This document shows, piece after piece, positions 34,134-42,886 of a stretch of 45,211 bases of DNA (positions are counted from its first letter, which is position 1; the number at the start of each line of letters is the position of its first letter). Under the pieces are notes generated by a model. It saw only the letters and a list, made by a program, of their open reading frames with translations. It was not told the origin of the DNA and made no database searches. The DNA is from Wohlfahrtiimonas larvae_A (GTDB lineage: Bacteria > Pseudomonadota > Gammaproteobacteria > Cardiobacteriales > Wohlfahrtiimonadaceae). Both the position numbers and the translations under genes were made by a program. The stretch spans positions 1 to 45,211 of the forward strand of contig JBEBSR010000017.1 of assembly GCA_040394195.1 (NCBI GenBank), written 5' to 3'.

Positions 34134-34967
34134 ATGTTTAAAAAAATGGCAATTGTGTTGGGCATCGCTTTGGCAGTTTCAGCTTGTGGTAATGGTGATA
34201 AAGCTGAGCAGGTTGCAAATGAAGCACCGAAAAAGCAGAAGATTGTGATTGGCTTTGGTGTAGGCACTTATATCACGCAGTTCGATAAAGGTGTTCGCCC
34301 TTATTTGGAACAAAAGGGTTATGAAGTGGAGACAAAAACTTTCTCTCACAATAAGCTTATTCCACAAGTATTGAAGGAAGGTGAGGTGGATGCTTCTGTT
34401 CATATCAGTACAGCAAATATGGGGGAAATGAATCATCGCTTACAATCAGATATGATTGTGTGGGCAGATGTGCCAAGTGCTCCACAGTCATTGCGTTCAA
34501 CGAAACATACATCATTGGATGTGATGAAAGATGGCATGACAATTGGTGTACCAAATGATCCCATTAATTTAGAGCGCGCTGTGCGCATTTTGGAAGATTT
34601 GGATTGGGTGAATGTTGATCCAAATGTTGAAACGATCGTATTCAGTACAAATGCTGTGACACCCAAAAAATTCAATGTGGATTTAAAACCGATGGATGCA
34701 GCTCAATTGCCACGTGCGATGGATGATTTAGATTTTGCAGTTATCAATGGCAACTTTATTGCGAGTAAAGGTGAAAGAATTAGCGATGGCTTAGCCATTG
34801 AGAAATCACCACCTGAGCATTTGGTAAAAGTTGCCATTCGTGAAGCGAATCAAAACGAACAGTGGGCGATTGATCTGAAAGCTGCTTATCAATCTAAAGA
34901 ATTTGAAACATACATTAAAAATGAGCGCTTGTTTGATGGCTTTATCTACCCAGCACATTGGGAATAA
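34134..34967 (+). CDS. MetQ/NlpA-family substrate-binding lipoprotein 2
   Basis: 277 aa from the ATG at 34134. AAGGA lies 6 nt upstream and the signal peptide then starts the protein; the frame is open upstream inside receptor 1, and an ATG at 34128 would be too close to the site. The lipobox is VSAC. Shares YITQFDKGVRPYLEQKGYEVETKTFS, the SVHIS block and AAQLPRAMDDLDFAVINGN with receptor 1, marking a recent duplication. It carries a distinct VTPKKFNVDLKPMDAAQ segment in place of FPGKYQLNLITMEAAQ, near the expected ligand cleft. Confidence 0.9.
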   Translation: MFKKMAIVLGIALAVSACGNGDKAEQVANEAPKKQKIVIGFGVGTYITQFDKGVRPYLEQKGYEVETKTFSHNKLIPQVLKEGEVDASVHISTANMGEMNHRLQSDMIVWADVPSAPQSLRSTKHTSLDVMKDGMTIGVPNDPINLERAVRILEDLDWVNVDPNVETIVFSTNAVTPKKFNVDLKPMDAAQLPRAMDDLDFAVINGNFIASKGERISDGLAIEKSPPEHLVKVAIREANQNEQWAIDLKAAYQSKEFETYIKNERLFDGFIYPAHWE

Positions 34968-34980
34968 TAAAAGAGTAATG

Positions 34981-35841
34981 ATGATGAAAAATATGATGAA
35001 GTTAAAATATTTTAAAATTGCGATGGCTTTGGGTTTAACGTTATTGGTCTCAGCTTGTGGCAATGATGAACCTAAAGTAAATGTTGAGAATAAAACTGCT
35101 GAGAAAAAGACAATTGTTGTGGCATTTGGTCCATCTTCTTATGGCACGCAATTCACTAAGTCCATTCAGCCAATGTTAGAAGCACAAGGTTATGAAATTG
35201 TGCCACGAGTATTTTCTCAAAATACACAGATCAATCGCAGTATGAAAGATGGTGAGATTGATGCTTCTATTTTCCAAAGTGTCGCATATATGGAAGATAT
35301 CAATCGATTGCTCGGCATGGATATGGTAAAGCTCGCTGATACAGCAAGTGCACCACAATCTTTACGCTCTTCACGCCATCAAAGTTTAGATGCAATTAAA
35401 GATGGCATGACAATCACTGTGCCGAATGATCCTGTGAACGCAGAGCGTGCGGCACGAATCCTAGAAGATTTAGGTTGGATTAAGATTAAAGCGGATGTTG
35501 ATCCTGTTAAATTCAGCGTGAATGACATTGAAAAAGGGCAATATGATTTGGTGATTAAGGAAGTGGACCCTGCGCAAGCTTTACGTTCAATTGATGATGT
35601 GGATTTTGCTGTGATTAATGGTAATTACATCGCCAACATGGGATTGAAAATTACAGATTCATTGATTGTGGAAAATACACCAGCAGAGCATGTTGTGATG
35701 GTATCGATTTTAGGTAAGGATCAAGATCAGCAATGGGCAAAAGATTTGAAGAAAGCCTATGAATCAAAAGAATTTGAAAATTACATTAAAAATGAGCCAT
35801 TATATGACGGTTTTATTTTCCCCAAACATTGGGATAATTAG
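34981..35841 (+). CDS. MetQ/NlpA-family substrate-binding lipoprotein 3
   Basis: 286 aa. Three consecutive ATG codons (34978, 34981, 34984) follow AAGAG; spacing favours the second or third. Lipobox VSAC. Closer to receptor 4 than to 1 and 2: GTQFTKSIQPMLEAQGY, DASIFQSVAYMEDINRLLGMDM, FSVNDIEKGQYDLVIKEVDPAQ. It replaces the SVHIS block of receptors 1-2 with SIFQS, so its ligand pocket likely differs. Confidence 0.9.
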   Translation: MMKNMMKLKYFKIAMALGLTLLVSACGNDEPKVNVENKTAEKKTIVVAFGPSSYGTQFTKSIQPMLEAQGYEIVPRVFSQNTQINRSMKDGEIDASIFQSVAYMEDINRLLGMDMVKLADTASAPQSLRSSRHQSLDAIKDGMTITVPNDPVNAERAARILEDLGWIKIKADVDPVKFSVNDIEKGQYDLVIKEVDPAQALRSIDDVDFAVINGNYIANMGLKITDSLIVENTPAEHVVMVSILGKDQDQQWAKDLKKAYESKEFENYIKNEPLYDGFIFPKHWDN

Positions 35842-35862
35842 TTAATCATAGAAGAGGCGGCA

Positions 35863-36720
35863 ATGAAGTTGAATGGTTTGAAAGTAGCGGTGATGCTATG
35901 TGCATCATTGATTGTGTCAGCATGTGGAAATCAAGAAGAAGTAGTGAAAACTTCTGAGCCAGTTCCGCAAGTGGAAATTAAAGTGGGTTTTGGCCCTTCT
36001 AATTATGCAGTGCAATTTCAAGAATCCATTCAGCCGATTCTAGAGAGAAAAGGTTATAAAGTTACGCCGATCGTTTTTTCTCAAAATCCTATGATTACAA
36101 GTAGCATGCGCGATAATGAAATTGATGCATCCATTTCGCAAAGTTACGCATTCATGTTGGACTTAAATCGTTTATTGAAAATGGATATGATGGGCGTTGG
36201 TCACACAGCAACAGCGCCACAATCCTTGCGTTCTAAAAAGCATGATTCATTGGATGATGTTCGTGATGGCATGACAGTGACTTTATCGAATGATCCTATC
36301 AATATGGAACGCGGTGCAAGAATTTTGGAAAGCTTAGGTTGGGTAACAATTCGTGAAGGTGCACAACCTGCAACATTCAGCTTAAAAGATATTGAAAAAG
36401 GGCAGTATGATTTAGTGTTTAAGGATGTTGATCCTGCGCATTCTATGCGTTCCATGGATGATGTCGATTTTGCCGTTGTGAATGGTAACTATGTTGTGAA
36501 TATGGGTGAAAAGATTACAGATGGTTTATATGTGGAAAAAACGCCAGATGATCATCGTGTGATTGTAACCATTCAATCGAAAGATAAAGATCAGCAATGG
36601 GCAAAAGATTTGGCGGCCGCTTATGCTTCTGATGAATTTAGAGATTATATTTTGGCAAGACCAATGTATGAAGGTTTCATTATGCCAAAAGAGTGGAATC
36701 CTGTATCTGATTCAAAATAA
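35863..36720 (+). CDS. MetQ/NlpA-family substrate-binding lipoprotein 4
   Basis: 285 aa, lipobox VSAC, AGAGG before the ATG. Pairs with receptor 3: QFQESIQPILERKGYKV, DASISQSYAFMLDLNRLLKMDM, FSLKDIEKGQYDLVFKDVDPAH. It differs at SAPQSLRS, where it reads TAPQSLRS. It ends the operon, followed by a terminator. The four receptors thus form two pairs (1/2 and 3/4) sharing one MetNI core. Confidence 0.9.
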   Translation: MKLNGLKVAVMLCASLIVSACGNQEEVVKTSEPVPQVEIKVGFGPSNYAVQFQESIQPILERKGYKVTPIVFSQNPMITSSMRDNEIDASISQSYAFMLDLNRLLKMDMMGVGHTATAPQSLRSKKHDSLDDVRDGMTVTLSNDPINMERGARILESLGWVTIREGAQPATFSLKDIEKGQYDLVFKDVDPAHSMRSMDDVDFAVVNGNYVVNMGEKITDGLYVEKTPDDHRVIVTIQSKDKDQQWAKDLAAAYASDEFRDYILARPMYEGFIMPKEWNPVSDSK

Positions 36721-36747
36721 GATCATTATCTCAATAAATATTATTTT

Positions 36748-36774
36748 AAAACCTCGCAAATGTGAGGTTTTTTT
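36748..36774 (+). terminator. Rho-independent terminator of the met operon
   Basis: AAAACCTC and GAGGTTTT, extended by GC/GT, form a 10-bp stem followed by T. Confidence 0.85.
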
Positions 36775-36856
36775 ATACCCAAGCAACTTCGTGGCTTGAA
36801 AGGCGATGAGTATAGTAGGATAGTGTCATTGATTTTAATAATGATAGGAAATATCC

Positions 36857-37663
36857 ATGAGCATAAAATTAATCGCAATTGATTTAGATGGTACTTTGTT
36901 GAATGCACAGCACCTTGTGAGTGATCGTGTGAGACAAAGCATTCAATATGCTCAGGATAAAGGCGTGCAAATTGTGCTCGCAAGTGGTCGACCATATTCT
37001 GGCATGGCACCAATCCTGCATGATTTAGGCATTTATAACGATAAAAATTATGTAATCACCAATAATGGCGCTATGATTCGTGACATTACAACAGGCGAAG
37101 CCATTCATGAAAATGTACTGGGCTATGATGATTACCTTAAAATAGAAGCATTATCCCGTGAATTGGATGTGTTTATGCATGTTGTGAGCGATCAATGCTT
37201 ATATACAGCCAACCGAGAAATTGGGCGCTATACAGTTTATGAATCTTATTTATCTAATATTCCTTTGGTTTATCGCCCATTATCTGAAATGGATGAAGAA
37301 GTTTGCTATAGCAAATGTATGTTCTCGGATGATCCAAAGCTATTGGCAGAAGTGGAAAAGCGTGTACCACAAGAGTTTTATGATCATTATGAAGTGTTTA
37401 AAAGTGCATCATTCTACTTAGAGTTTCTACGTAAAAACTCAACAAAAGGTTATGCATTGCAAAAGATCGCAGATGAGCTGAATTTAAAAGGCTCTGAAAT
37501 TATGTGTATGGGCGATCATGAAAACGATTTTTCGATGTTCAAAGTGGCAGATACCAAGATTGCGATGGGCAATGCGATTGATTTATTGAAAGAGCATGCA
37601 ACATTCATTACGCAAACGAATCATGAAGATGGTGTGGCGATTGCGATTGAGAAATATATTTAA
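36857..37663 (+). CDS. yidA: HAD superfamily Cof-type sugar phosphatase (YidA)
   Basis: 268 aa, YidA length. HAD motif I AIDLDGTLL (D9, D11), motif II SGR, the family Lys, and motif III/IV MGDHENDFSMF are intact. Long blocks match E. coli YidA (LYTANREIGRYTVYESYLSNIPLVYRP, EDGVAIAIEKYI). YidA dephosphorylates small sugar phosphates such as erythrose 4-phosphate and alpha-glucose 1-phosphate in the cytoplasm. Weak ribosome-binding site AGGAAA. Stands alone after the met terminator. Confidence 0.93.
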   Translation: MSIKLIAIDLDGTLLNAQHLVSDRVRQSIQYAQDKGVQIVLASGRPYSGMAPILHDLGIYNDKNYVITNNGAMIRDITTGEAIHENVLGYDDYLKIEALSRELDVFMHVVSDQCLYTANREIGRYTVYESYLSNIPLVYRPLSEMDEEVCYSKCMFSDDPKLLAEVEKRVPQEFYDHYEVFKSASFYLEFLRKNSTKGYALQKIADELNLKGSEIMCMGDHENDFSMFKVADTKIAMGNAIDLLKEHATFITQTNHEDGVAIAIEKYI

Positions 37664-37680
37664 ATCTTAAATGGATGTCT

Positions 37681-37715
37681 AGATATTAATCAAATATTTC
37701 AAGTGGTTAATATCT
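37681..37715. repeat. Inverted repeat upstream of the SSADH gene
   Basis: AGATATTAA and TTAATATCT form a perfect 9-bp inverted repeat with a 17-nt spacer, starting 17 bp after the yidA stop. It has no T tract and is AT-rich, so it is a weak terminator candidate or a regulator site. Confidence 0.3.
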
Positions 37716-37883
37716 GTACAGAGTGTTCTGAATGTGAAATTATAAAGCTAACTTAATGAAGTATAAGTGATAAATGTCATGATTTAAATTGTTTCTCAGA
37801 GTGATATGAATTTTTCGGTTTAACCTTGATGATAAAAGGAATATATTGATTCGGCATTTCATTATCAACCGGAGGAAAATAAT

Positions 37884-39275
37884 ATGGCATTTGCAACAGT
37901 TAATCCTTATACCAACGAATTGGTTAAATCATTCCCAAGTGCAACAGACGCTGAAATTAAAGCAGCTGTTGATCGTTCTGATAAAGCATTCCAAAGCTGG
38001 AAAAATTTATCCATTGCTGAACGTGTGGGATATTTGAAAAATGCATCAGCGTTATTACGCGAAAAGAGCGATGAATATGCAGCGCTATTAACATTAGAAA
38101 TGGGCAAAATCTTTGGCGAATCAAAAGCTGAAGTTGAATTGTCTGCACAAATTTTAGATTATTACGTGAAGCACGCTGAAGGCTTATTGGCACCAAGAAA
38201 ATTGCCTGTAATGGACCCTGCAGAAGGCGAAGCGGAATTAGTGAATGATCCAATGGGTGTTTTATTGGCGATCGAGCCTTGGAACTTCCCATTCTATCAA
38301 GTGGCTCGTATTTTGGCACCACAGTTGTCAGCGGGTAATACGTTGATTTTAAAGCATGCTTCAAACGTACCACAAAGCGCATTGGCATTTGAGCAATTGA
38401 TGAAAGATGCAGGTTTGCCTGAAGGCGTATTCATCAACTTGTTTGCTGAGCACGATAAAGTAGAAATGATTTTGGCTGATCCACGCGTTTGTGGTGTTGC
38501 TTTAACAGGTTCTGAGTTTGCAGGTTCAGCAGTTGCGCAAGTTGCAGGTAAGCACTTGAAAAAATCCATCATGGAATTGGGCGGTGCGGATGCATTTGTT
38601 GTATTAGATGATGCTGATATGGATAAAACTGTAGCTTGGGGCGTTTTTGGTCGTCATTGGAACGCAGGTCAAGTATGTGTTTCTTCTAAGCGTATGATCA
38701 TCGATGCGAAAGTTTATGATGAATACTTAGAAAAATACACTGCAGGTGTTGCAGCATTGAAAGCAGGTGATCCAATGGATCCTGCAACACAATTGGCGCC
38801 ATTGTCTTCACAGCGTGCGAAAGATGGCTTATTGAAGCAAATCGAAGAAGCAGTTAAAAACGGCGCAACAGCAATTGAAGTGGGCGAAAAAGTGCCTACT
38901 CAAGGTTGTTTTGTTCAACCAACGATTTTGACAAATGTAACACCAGATAATCCTGCTTACTACCAAGAATTCTTTGGTCCAGTATCTATGATCATCAAAG
39001 CAGAAGATGAAGCAGATGCAATCCGTATTGCTAACGATTCTCCATTTGGTTTGGGTGGTTCTGTATTTACATCTGACAATGCTCGTGGTCGTCGCGTTGC
39101 AGGTCAAATCTCTACAGGTATGATCTTTGTTAACCATCCAACAATGGTTAAAGCTGATTTACCATTTGGTGGCGTTCGTCGCTCTGGCTTTGGTCGTGAA
39201 TTGATCGACTTAGGTTTGAAAGAGTTCGTTAACCAAAAATTGATTGATGTTGTGGATATTGATGCACCATTTTAA
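37884..39275 (+). CDS. NAD(P)-dependent succinate-semialdehyde dehydrogenase
   Basis: 463-aa aldehyde dehydrogenase of the GabD/Sad (YneI) group, oxidising succinate semialdehyde to succinate. The active-site set is intact: N135 in EPWNFPF, E231 in ELGGADAFVV, and C265 in NAGQVCVSSKR. The segment FFGPVSMI is typical of this branch, and the length matches YneI/Sad (462 aa) rather than GabD (482 aa). A strong GGAGGA precedes the ATG. There is no gabT or gabP beside it, so the pathway input is unknown. Confidence 0.87.
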   Translation: MAFATVNPYTNELVKSFPSATDAEIKAAVDRSDKAFQSWKNLSIAERVGYLKNASALLREKSDEYAALLTLEMGKIFGESKAEVELSAQILDYYVKHAEGLLAPRKLPVMDPAEGEAELVNDPMGVLLAIEPWNFPFYQVARILAPQLSAGNTLILKHASNVPQSALAFEQLMKDAGLPEGVFINLFAEHDKVEMILADPRVCGVALTGSEFAGSAVAQVAGKHLKKSIMELGGADAFVVLDDADMDKTVAWGVFGRHWNAGQVCVSSKRMIIDAKVYDEYLEKYTAGVAALKAGDPMDPATQLAPLSSQRAKDGLLKQIEEAVKNGATAIEVGEKVPTQGCFVQPTILTNVTPDNPAYYQEFFGPVSMIIKAEDEADAIRIANDSPFGLGGSVFTSDNARGRRVAGQISTGMIFVNHPTMVKADLPFGGVRRSGFGRELIDLGLKEFVNQKLIDVVDIDAPF

Positions 39276-39298
39276 TTGATTTTAAATCTACCTATATG

Positions 39299-39327
39299 AA
39301 AAACGCCACTCAATGAGTGGCGTTTTT
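39299..39327. terminator. Bidirectional terminator overlapping a stop codon
   Basis: AAAAACGCCACTC and GAGTGGCGTTTTT form a perfect 13-bp stem around AAT with T tracts both ways. Its right end touches the stop codon of the minus-strand gene at 39327. Confidence 0.88.
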
Positions 39328-40130
39328 TATTCAGATTGTATGTGATCGATAGATCTAATTAAAGCAGGCATTACAATATACTCCATGTACATTGATAAAT
39401 ATTCACAAACATCTTGAATGGTAAGTAAATGAGGTGGTAGTCCTAATATTGCGTTGTTTTTGAAAAGCATAGAAAAATCTAAAGGGTTGTTTATTGTATG
39501 ATTTGTGGAAGTTGTAAATGATAAGCTATAAATATATTTTGCATCTCCATTCAAATGGAGGGAGGTTAAGCTTCCAATAAGCTTTAAAAAATCATGATAC
39601 TGATATGTAATATTGCTACTCCAGTTTTTATGCTCATAAAGTTTAATAAAGTCATCAATGCAGCTTTTGCATTCTGTCAGATTATTAATTCCTTTTTTAT
39701 TCAGATTTACATGTATGAAAGAATCTAGCAAGTGTAATGATGGTTTGATGTCTTCAAAGAATTTTCTTCCTGGTTGAGTTGTAGACCAGATCCTAAAATC
39801 ATTATGCCCATAGTTGCGTAATGCGCCAAATTTATATCCTATGTTTGAGGCATGTTCAATCATTTTAGATTTTTGAGATTCTAGTGCTTCGCTTTTAATA
39901 ACGTCCATATTGCTTTTAATCATCTGGCGTGTGGTTTTGTTTTGATGCCAAATTAATATTAGAACACCAATTACTCCTACAATACCTGCAATAAATGATC
40001 CTAAATCTGTTAATGTTTTATAAATGCCACTGATACTAAAAATTTCTATCAATAGTGCGATCACTGCACCAATTGGGATAACAATTATTAATGTGGTCAT
40101 AAATATTGAGAAATATTCTTCTTTTTTCAT
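39327..40130 (-). CDS. Two-helix membrane protein of unknown function
   Basis: 267 aa. Two transmembrane helices at about 9-30 and 43-61 (LGSFIAGIVGVIGVLILIWHQ) are followed by a Lys/Gln/Glu-rich helix and a soluble domain with two cysteines (CKSCIDDF). The layout (helix, helix with Gly-x-Phe-Ile-x-Gly, then a charged helix with ESQKSKM) recalls the putative phage abortive infection (PutAbiC-like) family, but I cannot confirm it. It is AT-rich, with a poor ribosome-binding site and its own terminator. It may be horizontally acquired. Confidence 0.65.
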   Translation of the reverse strand: MKKEEYFSIFMTTLIIVIPIGAVIALLIEIFSISGIYKTLTDLGSFIAGIVGVIGVLILIWHQNKTTRQMIKSNMDVIKSEALESQKSKMIEHASNIGYKFGALRNYGHNDFRIWSTTQPGRKFFEDIKPSLHLLDSFIHVNLNKKGINNLTECKSCIDDFIKLYEHKNWSSNITYQYHDFLKLIGSLTSLHLNGDAKYIYSLSFTTSTNHTINNPLDFSMLFKNNAILGLPPHLLTIQDVCEYLSMYMEYIVMPALIRSIDHIQSE

Positions 40131-40208
40131 AATCAGTTCTAAATCAAATAAAGCTGATTATAGCGCACGTTCCTTATTTAATTGCTTCTAGTTATTTTTG
40201 ACTAAAAT

Positions 40209-40237
40209 AAAATGCCACTTTTTCAAGTGGCATTTTT
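40209..40237 (-). terminator. Terminator of the GNAT gene
   Basis: AAAATGCCACTT and AAGTGGCATTTT form a perfect 12-bp stem around TTTC, with T-rich sequence on the minus strand after it. Confidence 0.8.
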
Positions 40238-40271
40238 AGTTTTTTACCTTTGCTTAGGAGAGTAAAAATAT

Positions 40272-40736
40272 TTAGTTGTTGTGCAGCCGAATGTCGTATT
40301 TGATCATTCCTGGTTTAGTTGCAATCCAGTCATACAAGCGCTGCGCTGTATGATTTGTCTCTTGAGTATGCCAATAAACTTTCGAGCAATTATGCTTTTT
40401 GGCATCTTCAGTCAAGAATTCGATGAGTGCTTTGCCTGTGTGTAATCCACGATGATTAGGCGAAACAAATAGATCTTCAAGGTAACAATAATTCTCTGTT
40501 GACCATGTAGATTGATGATATAAAAAGTGTGCAAATCCTACGATTTCATCGCCTTTACGTGCAACGATACAATGCAATGGTGAGGCTTCATCAAAAAAGC
40601 GTTCCCATGTTTTTTGTGTAATAGCATCTAATAAATTTACTTTGTAGAAAACTTGATAGCTTTTCCAGTGTGGCAACCATTGTGCAAAGTCTTTAGGCTT
40701 CACAAGATCAATGGTTAATGCATTTGATTGATCCAT
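40272..40736 (-). CDS. GNAT family N-acetyltransferase
   Basis: 154 aa from the ATG at 40736 with CGGAGGA upstream; the frame is open from 40766 without a site. The acetyl-CoA motif A is clear: YLEDLFVSPNHRGLHTGKALIEFLTEDAKK (HRGLHTGKAL is the R/Q-x-x-G-x-G/A loop). A late WHTQETNHTAQRLYDWIA matches the substrate-side motif. The acceptor is unknown. It diverges from a MocR regulator 96 bp away, and MocR proteins often control the divergent neighbour. Confidence 0.87.
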   Translation of the reverse strand: MDQSNALTIDLVKPKDFAQWLPHWKSYQVFYKVNLLDAITQKTWERFFDEASPLHCIVARKGDEIVGFAHFLYHQSTWSTENYCYLEDLFVSPNHRGLHTGKALIEFLTEDAKKHNCSKVYWHTQETNHTAQRLYDWIATKPGMIKYDIRLHNN

Positions 40737-40832
40737 ATATTCCTCCGTGTTAATCATTTGAAGCATGATATTAATTGTTTTATTGGCTCTTTATAAGGTA
40801 CACTTTTTGTATTTTTATAGGTGCCACTTTAT

Positions 40833-42311
40833 ATGAAACCTAAAGCGAATTTTCCAATATTGCAGCTATCCGAAGGGCCATTGAATGATCAGGTTTATGA
40901 GGCCATTCGTGGGGCGATTTTGGATGGTCGCTTAAAAGCAAATATGAAGTTGCCATCGAGCCGAACTTTAGCGGAAATGATGTTGGTTTCGCGTAATACG
41001 ATTTTATCGGGTATTGAGCGCTTGATGGACGAAGGTTATTTGACGGCGAAAGCAGGTTCTGGCACTTATGTGTGCGCTTTTGTGCCTGAAAAAAAGATCA
41101 ATTGCCAAACGCAGATTCAGCAAACGATTCAGCAACAAAGCGTACCAAAGCTGAGTGATGGATTGCAAAGCTTGATGCCACGTTGGCAGAAATATCATGG
41201 TGCAGCGAAACAGAATCGAATGTTTAGTGTTGGTATTGGTTGTGTGGATTTATTTCCTCAGCAAATATGGGGAAGAATTCTAGGGCGAGTTTGGCGCCAT
41301 TCTCAAGCTGAATTAGCAAAATACAGTGATGTGCAAGGTTATCTGCCATTAAGGGAAGCGCTAGCGCAATATATGCGTTCTACGCGCGGGCTGAATTGCA
41401 GCGCGGATCAGATCATGATTGTGAATGGCACGCAGCAAGCGATTAATTTGACATCTCGCGCATTATTGAATTTTGGTGATGGCATTTTGATCGATGATCC
41501 TGGCTATGATGGAGCTTTAGGTGTTTTTCAAAGTTATGGCATGAAAACTCATGGTATTGCAAGTGATGAAGAAGGTATGTTGATTCCTGAATTGATTCGA
41601 CGTAAAGAAGATATTCGCTTGGTTTATACCGCGCCATCTCATCAATTTCCATTGGGTGGAACATTAAGCTTATCTCGAAGATTGATGTTATTGGATTGGG
41701 CAAAGCAAAAGGACGCTTGGATTTTTGAAGATGATTACAACGGTGAGTTTCGTTACCATTCGCGTGCGATTCAAGCATTGCAAGGCTTGGATCAAGCGGG
41801 CATAGTGATTTACTCTGGGACATTTTCTAAGATGTTTTACCCTGGTTTTCGTTTAGCATTTTTAGTATTGCCACAAGCATTGATTGAGCCATTTAAAGCC
41901 ATTAAATATTACGCAGATTCGTGTAATAGTTATTTAGAACAAGCTGTATTGGCTGCATTCATTCAAGAAGGTGAATATGCAAAATATGTTCGTAAGGTTC
42001 GCAAGGCTTGCTTAGAAAGGCAACAAACTTTGGTGAATGCAATTGAAAAATATTTGCCAAATGTTATGAGTATTGAGCCATCAGATTCAGGTATTCATGC
42101 GATTGCATGGCTGAAAGATGGCTGGGATATTCATCAAATTATGACAATCAGTAGATCTTTAGGATTGGGCATTCAGCCTTTGTATCGATATTCGATGGAG
42201 CCACTACAAAAACACGCTTTGTTATTTGGTTATGCAGCACATAAGCCAGCTGAAATTACTGAAAGAATTCGTCAGCTGGCTGAAGGAATTAAGCATTCTT
42301 ACGTTGATTAA
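40833..42311 (+). CDS. MocR/PdxR-family regulator (GntR helix-turn-helix fused to aminotransferase)
   Basis: 492 aa from the ATG at 40833; an in-frame GTG at 40821 has no site. The N-terminal GntR winged helix (about 10-75: DQVYEAIRGAILDGRLKANMKLPSSRTLAEMMLVSRNTI) leads to a fold-type I PLP aminotransferase domain with the lysine in YSGTFSKMFYPGFRLAF and DDYNGEFRYH. PLP acts as ligand in such regulators. The probable target is the divergent GNAT gene and/or itself. Its 3' end overlaps yaiI on the other strand by 23 bp. Confidence 0.9.
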   Translation: MKPKANFPILQLSEGPLNDQVYEAIRGAILDGRLKANMKLPSSRTLAEMMLVSRNTILSGIERLMDEGYLTAKAGSGTYVCAFVPEKKINCQTQIQQTIQQQSVPKLSDGLQSLMPRWQKYHGAAKQNRMFSVGIGCVDLFPQQIWGRILGRVWRHSQAELAKYSDVQGYLPLREALAQYMRSTRGLNCSADQIMIVNGTQQAINLTSRALLNFGDGILIDDPGYDGALGVFQSYGMKTHGIASDEEGMLIPELIRRKEDIRLVYTAPSHQFPLGGTLSLSRRLMLLDWAKQKDAWIFEDDYNGEFRYHSRAIQALQGLDQAGIVIYSGTFSKMFYPGFRLAFLVLPQALIEPFKAIKYYADSCNSYLEQAVLAAFIQEGEYAKYVRKVRKACLERQQTLVNAIEKYLPNVMSIEPSDSGIHAIAWLKDGWDIHQIMTISRSLGLGIQPLYRYSMEPLQKHALLFGYAAHKPAEITERIRQLAEGIKHSYVD

Positions 42312-42741
42312 ACCATTTATCTAATTCTTGAGCGAAGAGTTGGCGATCTTTTTGTGATAATGGTGGTGGCCCACCTGTTTGTACGCCACTAGAGCGTAAT
42401 GTATCCATGAGATCACGCACCGTTAATCTTCCCCCAATGCTATCTTTGGTGAGTTGTTCGCCGCGCGGTGTGATTACGTTAGCATTTTTAGCAATGGCAT
42501 CGGCGGCTAAGGGAATATCGGCAGTGATCACTAAATCACCTTCTACAATTCGGCTCACAATTTCATCATCCGCAACATCGAAACCCTTTGGCACGGTCAA
42601 TGTTTTAATGAATGGCGATGGTGGCACAGACAAAATTTGATTGGCAACTAAATAGAGCATGATGGATTCGCGTTTAGCTGCACGATAGAGAATCTCTTTA
42701 ATAACTTTTGGACAAGCATCTGCATCCACCCAAATTGACAT
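42289..42741 (-). CDS. yaiI: YaiI/YqxD family protein (UPF0178, DUF188)
   Basis: 150 aa, the family length. Conserved blocks: IWVDADACPKVIKEILYRAA at the start (acidic DADAC), ADDEIVSRIVEGDLVITADIPLAA, and GGRLTVRDLMDTLRSSGVQTGGPPPL. The fold resembles PIN-like nucleases, but function is unsettled. Its 3' end overlaps the mocR 3' end tail to tail. Confidence 0.93.
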   Translation of the reverse strand: MSIWVDADACPKVIKEILYRAAKRESIMLYLVANQILSVPPSPFIKTLTVPKGFDVADDEIVSRIVEGDLVITADIPLAADAIAKNANVITPRGEQLTKDSIGGRLTVRDLMDTLRSSGVQTGGPPPLSQKDRQLFAQELDKWFNQRKNA

Positions 42742-42886
42742 ATATTTCCTAGGTTTAATTTAGAATTTAAGGTTATTAAGTCTATCACCAGTTTATCTGT
42801 TTGTGAAAATGATCTATGAAGATTTATTTGAAATCTAATATGATAGATATCAATTATTGTAAATAATATAAGTAATAAGTGACCAA

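Noticed and set aside
34903..34980. Same kind of extension for receptor 3
   Set aside because: The lipoprotein signal starts after the ATG triplet at 34978-34986.
37681..37715. Terminator of yidA
   Set aside because: The inverted repeat is AT-rich with a long spacer and no T tract, so it is listed only as a repeat.
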